From positions 1-19,334 of the forward strand of contig DCIQ01000199.1 in assembly GCA_002317435.1 (NCBI GenBank): a stretch of DNA of 19,334 nucleotides. The letters run 5' to 3'. The translations under genes were made by a program, and so were the position numbers. The notes below the pieces were generated by a model that was not told where the DNA came from, did no database searches, and was given only the letters and a program-made list of their open reading frames with translations. The DNA is from Bacteroidales bacterium UBA1722. GTDB lineage: Bacteria > Bacteroidota > Bacteroidia > Bacteroidales > UBA932. Below, piece after piece: positions 6,963 through 14,440 of the stretch; the stretch's first letter is position 1; each line of letters opens with the position of its first letter.

Positions 6963-8183
6963 ATGTTCAGGAGACAGAAGAGAAATCCATTCTATTATAG
7001 GCAGATAGAGGTTCCTGATGAGTATTTCTGTGACCGGAAGGAGGAGACGGAAACTCTGGTGAATTTGTTGTTGAATGATAATAATGTTGTTCTTAAAGCA
7101 CCTCGCAGGTTGGGCAAATCATCACTGATATGCCATGTTCTCAAGCAGAATGGACTGAAGCACTACAATGCTGTTTTCGTGGATTTGTATCCTACGAGGA
7201 ATCTTTCGGACTTCGTATCTGTGTTCGGGAGGGCGGTTTTGGACTGTGCTACCATCGGCAGGAGAGGGAGGTCACAGCTTACTGTGAAGTTGAGGTCCCA
7301 TGCGGTAACCACGGAACTGACGATTCCTCAGATACTCAAAATTTCGGATACGAGAAGTTTTGAAGAGAGGGAGTTCAGTGATACTCTGCAGGAGATTTTC
7401 CGTTTTCTTGAGACCACATCGCAGCCTAATCTGATAGTGTTCGATGAATTTCAGCAGATTCTGGACTATAAGGAAGATAATGTTCCCGAGATATTGAGAA
7501 CTTTCATACAGCGGGCGGAGAATACACGGTTCGTCTTTTCCGGGAGTGCCCAGCATATGCTTACAGGGATGTTCGAGGAACCGGGGAAGCCGTTTTTCCG
7601 AAGTTCCCGCACGCTTAATCTGACCATAATCCCGACGGACAGATATGTGGAGTTCTGCTGTGAACAGTTCAGAAATGCCAGGAAAGAGATAAGTGAAGAG
7701 GCCGTCCGTCTGGTGTACGATATTTTCAGCGGGAATACATATCTTATGCAGATGACGATGAATCAGGTGTTCCAATATGCTTCTTCCGGTCATATCACGA
7801 CGGTCGATGATGTGAAGGCAGTAATCAACATGATCATCGATGAGAGGGCTGATGACTATAGGAGGATGCTTAGAAACATGAAGCCCAACTATGAGAAAGT
7901 TCTGTTGTGCATCGCTAATGAAGGCATCGCCGCAGAAATGACTTCCGCCGGAGTTCGTCAGAAATACGGACTGCCGTCGCCGGCTACGATAACTAACATT
8001 CTCAAGTTTTTTCTCGATGAGAACCAACGTGTAATCAGCGAACCGGGGCCTTGTTTATACAGGCTGGATGACCGCTATCTCGAACTCTGGGCTGCCAAAT
8101 ATATTTTCAAGGCACTGGAACGCAAGTTCCAGTCTGCAGAGCAGATGTTTCTGCTGGAGCGGAAAGCTGCCGATGTATTCTGA
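6963..8183 (+). CDS. ATPase_2-type (archaeal ATPase-like) P-loop protein
   Basis: A 406-residue STAND-like P-loop ATPase of a family with many copies in Bacteroidota genomes and no established function. The N-terminus NPFYYRQIEVPDEYFCDR is typical. Walker A is APRRLGKS at residues 46-53, Walker B is LIVFDEFQQI with Asp161-Glu162, followed by a sensor-like FVFSGSAQHML near residue 190. The C-terminal third is helical and reads as a winged-helix domain (AGVRQKYGLPSPATITNILK, around residue 330), consistent with DNA or partner binding. It is not a copy of the first ATPase: it lacks the DUF234 part and its Walker A context differs. A sample line is about 42% GC. Its stop lies 5 bases from the stop of the convergent fucosidase, leaving no room for a shared terminator. 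Confidence 0.85.
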   Translation: MFRRQKRNPFYYRQIEVPDEYFCDRKEETETLVNLLLNDNNVVLKAPRRLGKSSLICHVLKQNGLKHYNAVFVDLYPTRNLSDFVSVFGRAVLDCATIGRRGRSQLTVKLRSHAVTTELTIPQILKISDTRSFEEREFSDTLQEIFRFLETTSQPNLIVFDEFQQILDYKEDNVPEILRTFIQRAENTRFVFSGSAQHMLTGMFEEPGKPFFRSSRTLNLTIIPTDRYVEFCCEQFRNARKEISEEAVRLVYDIFSGNTYLMQMTMNQVFQYASSGHITTVDDVKAVINMIIDERADDYRRMLRNMKPNYEKVLLCIANEGIAAEMTSAGVRQKYGLPSPATITNILKFFLDENQRVISEPGPCLYRLDDRYLELWAAKYIFKALERKFQSAEQMFLLERKAADVF

Positions 8184-8188
8184 TGTTA

Positions 8189-9580
8189 TCAAAGATCGGA
8201 CTGTTTCTGAATCCTGAAGACGAAACTTTCCTGCCGGGCACCGCCGGGTACCGTGAGGATGACACGGCCGTTCTGAATCTTGTATCTAAGTGTCTTGCCT
8301 GACTCCAGGGCGGTAATCCTCCCGGAAGGCAGGTTTCCGGACCATTCGATGGCCGCGGGGAGTTGTTCGCCGTCGGAGAGAGTATAGATGCCGTAGATGC
8401 AGGAGCCGTCCTTCGCTTCAGTGAACCATACTTTGCCGTCGTGATACGCGGGTGTGATGACGGTGGAGTAGATGGCTTCACCGTTTCTTCTGAGCCAGTC
8501 ACCGATCTGGTGCAGGATGGCCTGTGCCTGGTCATCGATGGTACCCCAGGGGGTGGGCCCTATGCCGAGAAGAAGATTTCCTCCCTTGGCCACTATCTCG
8601 GTAAGCCTCGCGATGACGGATCGGGCGCTATGATAGTCGGGATTGAACTGCCAGCCCCAGCTGCAGAGCGGGTAGCAGGTCTCCCAGGGGATGTTCATCT
8701 GTTCTTCCGGAACTTCGTTTTCGGGAGTCTGATACTCTTCATATTTGTTCTTCTGTGCACGGTCTACACATATAAGGCCCGGATGACGTGTTCTGGCATC
8801 GGCGAGAATCTCACCGATATTCACTTCCGGACCACTGATCTGACCGCCGTCGAGCCAGAGGATGTCCAGATGTCCGTAGTCGGTGGTAAGTTCCTTCAGC
8901 TGGTTCATTGTGAAAGTGACATAGTTCTGCCACCAGTCGGGGTGCTTGGCCCTGTCGTAGTTCTGCATTCTGTCAGGGGCGGCGAGCAGCGGATTCCAGT
9001 ACCATTCGCAGTGCCAGTCAGGTTTGGAGAAATATTCCCCCACCCAGAATCCCTTCTGGCGGAAAGCCTCGAGGACTTCTTTGGCGACATTGCTGCGCGG
9101 ATTATCCGCAAAGGGACCGTCGGTTATCTTATAGTCCGTGTATTTGGTGTCGAACATACAGAAGCCGTCGTGATGCTTGGTGGTGAAGACCATATATTTC
9201 ATCCCCGCATCCTTCATCACGTCAGCCCAGACGGACGGATCGAACCGGGTGGGATTGAAAAAGCGGTTCAGACCCCAATACCACTGCCGGAACTGTTCCA
9301 GGCTCATTCCGTGGTCGCGGCGGTATCTGTACTCCCATTCCTCATCCTCGGCGCAGAGGTTCCAGGACTCCATAATGCCTGGTACGGCATAAATCCCCCA
9401 GTGGAAGATGACTCCGAACTTGAGGTCCTGCCATCGGTCGATTTTCTGTAGTACGGCCGGATCTTCCGGCACTATATATCCGTTTACCGGGGTATATTTC
9501 CTGTTCTGTGCCCCTGCTTCGACTGAAGTGAAGATTATCAGGGATATGGCCAGAGCCAATAGTGAAAATCGTCTGCTCAT
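8189..9580 (-). CDS. GH29 alpha-L-fucosidase (second type), secreted
   Basis: A 463-residue family 29 fucosidase with a signal peptide (residues 1 to about 24, ending EAGAQ). Marks: His60 in VIFHWGIY, KHHDGFCMFDTKYTDYKIT, GEYFSKPDWHCEWYW, ILWLDGGQI with Asp244 as the expected nucleophile, and GGNLLLGIGPTPWGTID. The KPDWH and LDGG variants and an inserted loop (CAEDEEWEYRYRRDHGMS) set it apart from the first fucosidase, so its linkage preference probably differs. A beta-sandwich C-terminus follows from about residue 375. It starts 49 bases after the exchanger gene on the same strand with no obvious promoter in between, so it may be the last gene of the ligA unit, though it could have its own promoter. 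Confidence 0.93.
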   Translation of the reverse strand: MSRRFSLLALAISLIIFTSVEAGAQNRKYTPVNGYIVPEDPAVLQKIDRWQDLKFGVIFHWGIYAVPGIMESWNLCAEDEEWEYRYRRDHGMSLEQFRQWYWGLNRFFNPTRFDPSVWADVMKDAGMKYMVFTTKHHDGFCMFDTKYTDYKITDGPFADNPRSNVAKEVLEAFRQKGFWVGEYFSKPDWHCEWYWNPLLAAPDRMQNYDRAKHPDWWQNYVTFTMNQLKELTTDYGHLDILWLDGGQISGPEVNIGEILADARTRHPGLICVDRAQKNKYEEYQTPENEVPEEQMNIPWETCYPLCSWGWQFNPDYHSARSVIARLTEIVAKGGNLLLGIGPTPWGTIDDQAQAILHQIGDWLRRNGEAIYSTVITPAYHDGKVWFTEAKDGSCIYGIYTLSDGEQLPAAIEWSGNLPSGRITALESGKTLRYKIQNGRVILTVPGGARQESFVFRIQKQSDL

Positions 9581-9629
9581 CTGTTTGCGAATTATGTATG
9601 AGAATTATGATGATATCGAACCTGTCCTC

Positions 9630-10592
9630 TCAGAGAGCCATCGCCAGATAGACGATGTAGGCGATGTAGATCGCCATGAATAGCGCTCCTTCTATCCTGT
9701 CGATGCTTTTCTTCCTGAATGTGGAGTTGCAGAGGAAGAGGAACAGGGTGGTGGAGAGCATCACGAGCATATCGGTGAAAGTGATGTTGGACATCGTCAG
9801 GGGGGATATCAGGGAGGCTCCGCCGAGTATCAGCAGGATGTTGGAGATGTTCGAGCCTACGATATTTCCGAGCGCCATCTGTCCCTTACCTTTCAGTGCG
9901 GCCACCACGGATGCTGCCAGTTCGGGCATGGAAGTGCCGAGCGCCATTACCGTTATGCCTATGAATGCGTCGGATATGCCGAAATGGGAAGCGATGGCTG
10001 AGCCCGAGTTCACGAACAGACGCCCTCCGAAGATGAGCCCGCCGAGTCCGCCGAGCACGCAGATGACCGCCAGCCACAGGGGATACTGCTTCTGCTGCTC
10101 CTGTTCCTCATCCTGCGGGACATTCTTCCCGGTGCGGAATGAATAGATCATGAAGAGTACGAATCCGATCAGGAAAACCACTCCTTCGAGTCTGGAGATG
10201 GTGTCGGCCTCCGCTCCGAAGAGCGTCCTGTCGCTTCCGAAGACGAACAGCAGGAGCGAAGCCGCCAGGCAGATTGGTATGTCATAACGGATATTCCCCC
10301 TGGTGAGACCGATGGGGCGGACGAGGGCGGTGACTCCGAGAATCAGAAATACGTTGGCGATATTCGAACCGACGATATTGCCTACGGCAATATCGGGGGA
10401 ACCGTTCAGCGAGGCGATGAAGCTTACCACCATCTCGGGGGTGGAGGTGCCGATGCCGACGATGGTCATTCCGACCACGAATTCGGAGATGCCCCATCTG
10501 CGGGCCATGGAGGATGCCCCTTCCACCAGATAGTTCGCTCCCAGCAGAATCAGTACAAGTCCCGCGAGGAGCAGAATGAATGTCCAAATCAT
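9630..10592 (-). CDS. Calcium/sodium antiporter, YrbG/CaxA type
   Basis: A 320-residue inner-membrane exchanger of the Ca2+:cation antiporter superfamily, with two homologous halves. Each half carries the ion-binding alpha repeat: VGMTIVGIGTSTPEMVVSF in the first (near residue 45) and IGITVMALGTSMPELAASV in the second (near residue 210). Each is followed by the second half-signature (GNIVGSNIANVFLILG and GNIVGSNISNILLILGG). The two GTSxPE glutamates are intact. About ten membrane segments and a charged cytosolic loop (residues 155-170, rich in E and Q) are seen. It starts 13 bases after ispG, so it is probably co-transcribed. The exact exchanged ions (Na+ or H+ for Ca2+, K+ dependence) cannot be told from sequence. 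Confidence 0.92.
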   Translation of the reverse strand: MIWTFILLLAGLVLILLGANYLVEGASSMARRWGISEFVVGMTIVGIGTSTPEMVVSFIASLNGSPDIAVGNIVGSNIANVFLILGVTALVRPIGLTRGNIRYDIPICLAASLLLFVFGSDRTLFGAEADTISRLEGVVFLIGFVLFMIYSFRTGKNVPQDEEQEQQKQYPLWLAVICVLGGLGGLIFGGRLFVNSGSAIASHFGISDAFIGITVMALGTSMPELAASVVAALKGKGQMALGNIVGSNISNILLILGGASLISPLTMSNITFTDMLVMLSTTLFLFLCNSTFRKKSIDRIEGALFMAIYIAYIVYLAMAL

Positions 10593-10605
10593 AATTTGCA
10601 GTTTT

Positions 10606-11925
10606 TTAATTTCCTCTTCCGTCCGATGTGATCAGTGATATAAGTTCGTTGATGGCTGCCTCCTGGGGAATGCCTCTTCTGACGGGTTCCTTCCCCCGGT
10701 AGAGGGTGACTTTCCCGCGTCCTTCCCCGACATAGCCGTAGTCGGCGTCAGCCATCTCTCCGGGGCCGTTCACGATGCATCCCATCACGGCGATGGTGAG
10801 CCCTTTCAGGTGGGAAGTCCTCCTTTTCACATCGTTGAAGACGGTTTCTATATCGTACAGCGTCCTTCCGCAGGACGGACAGGCTACATATTCGCACCGG
10901 GTTATTTTCCGGCGGGTGGCCTGCAGGATGTCGTCCCTGAATTCTCCAATGCGTTCCGGGCCCAGCTCCTTTCCCGAGACACAGCCTTCCAGAGTGAAAT
11001 CGTCCAGTGTCCGGTCGAGCAGGGCGGGGCCTATGGCGCAGGCGGCATCGGTGATGAATTCCTCCATCGTCCCGGTGCTTATATTCCAGACTCCGGGGGC
11101 GGTCAGGTATTTGTCATTATTGCCTCCGGCAAAATATTCCGCCACCCTGAGGGCCACCGGAATCTCCTTCACAGGGTCTTCGGTGAGGGAGACGCGGATG
11201 GTGTCTCCGATGCCTTCGCGGAGCAGGCAGGCGAGCCCGGCCGCAGATTTGATGCGGCCCATATCTCCGTTTCCGGCTTCCGTAACTCCCAGGTGGAGGG
11301 GATAGACCGTTCCTTCGGAGAGCATCCTTTCATACAGGAGCCTGTAGGCCTGCACCATCACGGGGACGTTGCTCGCCTTCAGCGAGAGGACCACGTTCTC
11401 GAAATGCTCCCGGCGGCACATCTCCACCCATTCCCAGATGGCTTCCACCATACCGGTGGGGGTGTTGCCGTAGAGGCCGGTGATACGCTCTCCGAGGGAG
11501 CCGTGGTTTATGCCTATGCGCACGGCCGTGCCGTGTTCGCGGCAGACCGAAAGGAATTCCTTGAATCTGGCACGGGCCAGAGTGTGGTCCTTATGGAAAT
11601 TCCCGGGGTTTATCCTCACCTTGTCCGCCACCGAGGCCGCCGCGATGGCCGCGTCGCTGCTGAAGTGGATGTCGGCCACCAGAGGGGTGCGGATGCCCAT
11701 CGAGAGCAGTCCGGACTTGATGGCCCCGAGGGACTCCACCTCCCGGACTCCCTGGGTGGTCAGCCGGATCAGCCGGGCGCCTGCCTCGTGGAGGGATACA
11801 CATTGCCGTAAGGCGGCATCTATATCATTCGTGTCGACGTTGCACATGCTCTGGACGGCCAGGGGATGACCCTTTCCGAGCAGAACTCCTTTTATGTCCG
11901 CCGTGATGTATCTGATGTCTGTCAT
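10606..11925 (-). CDS. ispG: 4-hydroxy-3-methylbut-2-enyl diphosphate synthase, short-insert form
   Basis: IspG (GcpE), the [4Fe-4S] enzyme turning 2-C-methyl-D-erythritol 2,4-cyclodiphosphate into HMBPP in the MEP isoprenoid pathway. 439 residues. The TIM-barrel part has HPLAVQSMCNVDTNDIDA, LVADIHFSSDAAIAAA, DKVRINPGN and HLGVTEAG. The cluster domain has Cys349 and Cys352 (ACPSCGRT), Cys383 and Glu390 (MGCIVNGPGE). From memory, E. coli IspG is about 370 residues, while Bacteroidota, Chlamydia and plant enzymes are about 600 or more because of an internal domain. Here DPVKE to ACPSC spans about 98 residues against about 31 in E. coli, a much reduced insert. The start at 11925 overlaps the previous stop as ATGA; the longer frame (to 12135) lies inside that upstream gene and reads as shadow. 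Confidence 0.93.
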   Translation of the reverse strand: MTDIRYITADIKGVLLGKGHPLAVQSMCNVDTNDIDAALRQCVSLHEAGARLIRLTTQGVREVESLGAIKSGLLSMGIRTPLVADIHFSSDAAIAAASVADKVRINPGNFHKDHTLARARFKEFLSVCREHGTAVRIGINHGSLGERITGLYGNTPTGMVEAIWEWVEMCRREHFENVVLSLKASNVPVMVQAYRLLYERMLSEGTVYPLHLGVTEAGNGDMGRIKSAAGLACLLREGIGDTIRVSLTEDPVKEIPVALRVAEYFAGGNNDKYLTAPGVWNISTGTMEEFITDAACAIGPALLDRTLDDFTLEGCVSGKELGPERIGEFRDDILQATRRKITRCEYVACPSCGRTLYDIETVFNDVKRRTSHLKGLTIAVMGCIVNGPGEMADADYGYVGEGRGKVTLYRGKEPVRRGIPQEAAINELISLITSDGRGN

Positions 11926-12614
11926 TTCAATTTTATGTGAAGTCCGCAACTGCCAAATATGCTGTAGGGGTGGGTGTAGAGCCAGACGCTGCTGCTCAGC
12001 TTTTCGGGATCGTAGAGGAATGACAGGCAGTACTGGAATCCCGCTTCGAAGTAGATTTCGAAAATTCCGAAACGGAGGGCCGCCCCGCCGTGTGCCTCCA
12101 AGCCAAGTTCGAACCTGTTGTCGAAACAGTCCCATCCACCTTCCTTGTCGGTGTTCAGACGATATCCTACGTACGGACCCATGCTGAGGGGAATGCGGAA
12201 ATGCTTTCCTATGTCGAGGTGGAATGCTGAGAGGACAGGGACCTGCACGGTAGTGTATGTCTGGTTCAGCTCTTCATAGTATTTCTCTATCTTGAGCCCT
12301 CCTCCGGTGTAGCGGAGGCCTGTCTGGAAGCCGAAGCATCCTATATATCCCCAGAGGGGATGATAATACGTATAGAGAATCTCGAAAGTCATGGGGTTGA
12401 CCAGCATCTTCTGCTCTACGGTCTTGCTGGTGAAAGTGCCGGAGACGGCCACGGAGTACCGTACACCTATGAGATGCTCCGGGACCTTGACGGTATGGGT
12501 TTTTACAGTATCGATGGCTTTGGTCTCGAAAACCCCTTCCTGTGCCGTTGCGGCTGCAGGGAAGAGTATCGACGCGACGATTATCGGGGCTATGTGCCGG
12601 AGGAGCGCTTTCAT
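11922..12614 (-). CDS. Outer-membrane beta-barrel-like protein of unknown function
   Basis: A 230-residue protein with a signal peptide (residues 1-24, hydrophobic run IIVASILFPAAATA, then QEG). After about residue 60 it alternates polar and hydrophobic residues with many aromatics and glycines (YTYYHPLWGYIGCFGFQTGL, SMGPYVGYRL, GGAALRFGIFEIYFEAGFQY), as in small porin-like barrels of Bacteroidota (PorT / OMP_b-brl type). It does not end in the phenylalanine that many barrels carry (it ends HIKLK). No function can be given. Its ATG overlaps the stop of the Big_5-type gene and its stop overlaps the ispG start, both as ATGA, which points to coupled translation with both. Confidence 0.65.
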   Translation of the reverse strand: MKALLRHIAPIIVASILFPAAATAQEGVFETKAIDTVKTHTVKVPEHLIGVRYSVAVSGTFTSKTVEQKMLVNPMTFEILYTYYHPLWGYIGCFGFQTGLRYTGGGLKIEKYYEELNQTYTTVQVPVLSAFHLDIGKHFRIPLSMGPYVGYRLNTDKEGGWDCFDNRFELGLEAHGGAALRFGIFEIYFEAGFQYCLSFLYDPEKLSSSVWLYTHPYSIFGSCGLHIKLK

Positions 12615-14440
12615 CTGAACATTTCTTCTAAATCGACAGTCTGTTCCATATCCATCCGTTTGGGAAGCTTCAGGATGAATGCATCATTCCCGGGGGCTTT
12701 GCTGAAACGGAACAGCAGCACTTTCTCGGGCTGAAGATGGTCCAGCAGAGAGCCTGTGTCCAGAAGTCCGTTGCCATTCTTGTCCTCTGTGATTCTGACG
12801 GAGTATTGTCCCTCCCTCAGATAAGGGAACAGGAGTTTCGAATCTTCCTTTATCCGGAATGACCGGAATACCCTGTCGCGTTTTTCACTTATGAGTTCGA
12901 CTATGTATTCCGTGTGTACATTATGTATGTCGAGGGTGATGGAACTCAGTTCTTCGCTGTTGGGCAGTGTGATGCGGGTGTCCAGACTGTCGCACGGGAG
13001 TCCGTAGATATCCTTGAACAGGCGGTGGGGGAACTTGAGGGTGTAATCATACCCCGGCTGTATCTTTTTGGTCATTCGGAGCACATATTTCCTGGTAGTT
13101 ACGGAATCCGGTTCCACGGATACCTTCTCCCAGGAGACCTGCTGCCTGGTATTTACACATTTGAGCCTTATGGAATCGAACGGAGCCGCCGTGAGCGGAG
13201 TCTTGAATTCGAGTATGAAACCGTCCTGTTCCACATTCTCGGGAGTGGCGGTCATGGTGAATGCGGCGACGGTATCTTTCACTTCCACCGCATTTCCTCG
13301 GCGGTCCTTGGTGAGTTTCGGCTTCGGTGGGGGGAGACGCAGGGTGTCCCTTTTGGGGACCGGTATGTTCAGTGAGTCATCGGTCATCATATACTTGTAC
13401 GTGACTGTGATGGTATCCTTGTCGAATCCGCCGTCGTTTATCCATACGGTGAGGGAGTCCTGCATGATGTTTTTCTCGACTATCATTTTTTCCGGAGGAA
13501 GTCCTGCGACCCGGAGGGAATCCAACTGTACGTATGGAGCCCTGAAAGAGAGATAGAACATCCTCTTCTGAGGACGGCCCCTGGATTTCAGATACTGTCG
13601 GGACTGGACTTCCCTGAAGAGTGCCAGCTGCAGCTGTGAAGGTCTGGAGAGACAGAGCAGGGTGTCCTTTATGTCAGTGACGGCAAGTTCCGGCATATCC
13701 AGAACCATTACCCGGTCCGGCACCAGTATGGTGTCCAGAAAGGCTATCATATCCGTCTCCGGATCATATTTGTTGTTTCCGTTCTCATCCTTGATGGCAT
13801 AGACGCGGTAAGGTATGTTTTTCAGATTCCTCACGGTGAAATACCCCCAGTCATCGGTTTTGGCGGCTGCATCGGGAAGTTTATTGAAAAGTGCGGAGTC
13901 GGAAAGGTCCTTGTGGAAAAGTACCGTGATGCCTTTTTCCTGAAGGAGGGAAGCGGCGTTGGAGACTGTTCCCGAAACGAAAAGCGAATCTATTATGCTG
14001 CCTGTGGAGAAACTGTACACGAACTTGGGGAATGGATTGCCTTCGTTGTTGTCGGAGACGGCATTTCCGAGGTCGAGGGAATAGGTGGTGTTCGAGTCCA
14101 GAGGCTCCTTGAAATATATTATAAGAGCCTTTCCCTTCATTTTCCACTGGGGCTTCTTCACCTGCGGGGGGGAGAGGAAAATGTTCTGGTTGGCATCCTT
14201 CACCTGCACGTATTCGTCGAAGATGAAGGAGATGGCGCTGCTTTTCGGATCCACAGGACAGTTTATGGCATTATATACCGGCTCGCAGGCCAGCAGAACC
14301 GGGGGTATGGTATCCTTCGGACCTCCGGACGGTGGAGTGGACGTATTGGCGCAGGAGCGCGTCACCATCGGTGCCGCGAGTACCAGCAGCAGAAACGTCA
14401 GTGCCGGTGTCAGAACTCGTCTGGTCATTCTATTCTTCAT
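12611..14440 (-). CDS. Big_5/Ig-like domain envelope protein, probable lipoprotein
   Basis: A 609-residue secreted protein typical of Bacteroidota. After a hydrophobic leader (residues 8-25) comes Cys30 and the family's CANTSTPPSGGPKDTIPP. A first Ig-like domain (Big_5) spans roughly residues 45-150, including ISFIFDEYVQVKDANQNIFL and STTYSLDLGNAV-like text. A carboxypeptidase-regulatory-like segment follows (WGYFTVRNLKNIPYRVYAI then DENGNNKYD, near residue 215), and further beta-rich repeats to the end, including a second DENG-type motif (DKNGNGLLD). The lipobox is unusual: T-R-S-C, with arginine at -2. Probably anchored in the outer membrane or periplasm; role unknown. Its start overlaps the rel stop by 11 bases. 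Met5 at 14428, just past that stop, is an alternative. Confidence 0.78.
   Translation of the reverse strand: MKNRMTRRVLTPALTFLLLVLAAPMVTRSCANTSTPPSGGPKDTIPPVLLACEPVYNAINCPVDPKSSAISFIFDEYVQVKDANQNIFLSPPQVKKPQWKMKGKALIIYFKEPLDSNTTYSLDLGNAVSDNNEGNPFPKFVYSFSTGSIIDSLFVSGTVSNAASLLQEKGITVLFHKDLSDSALFNKLPDAAAKTDDWGYFTVRNLKNIPYRVYAIKDENGNNKYDPETDMIAFLDTILVPDRVMVLDMPELAVTDIKDTLLCLSRPSQLQLALFREVQSRQYLKSRGRPQKRMFYLSFRAPYVQLDSLRVAGLPPEKMIVEKNIMQDSLTVWINDGGFDKDTITVTYKYMMTDDSLNIPVPKRDTLRLPPPKPKLTKDRRGNAVEVKDTVAAFTMTATPENVEQDGFILEFKTPLTAAPFDSIRLKCVNTRQQVSWEKVSVEPDSVTTRKYVLRMTKKIQPGYDYTLKFPHRLFKDIYGLPCDSLDTRITLPNSEELSSITLDIHNVHTEYIVELISEKRDRVFRSFRIKEDSKLLFPYLREGQYSVRITEDKNGNGLLDTGSLLDHLQPEKVLLFRFSKAPGNDAFILKLPKRMDMEQTVDLEEMFR

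Noticed and set aside
7339..7349. AAATTTCGGAT also present inside the second ATPase gene, as in the upstream 14-bp repeat
   Set aside because: An 11-base match in AT-rich coding sequence is likely chance.
8363..9451. 362-codon frame antisense to the second fucosidase
   Set aside because: The minus-strand fucosidase is certain; this frame is its shadow.
3644..9580. The two fucosidases as a recent duplication
   Set aside because: They share only family motifs; the nucleophile context (WFDGDW against WLDGGQ), loops and lengths differ.
10810..11811. 333-codon frame antisense to ispG
   Set aside because: It is opposite a clear ispG and has no recognisable domain.
11926..12135. N-terminal extension of IspG
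   Set aside because: The extra 70 residues lie within the barrel-like gene in another frame, and the ATGA overlap at 11922-11925 marks the real start.
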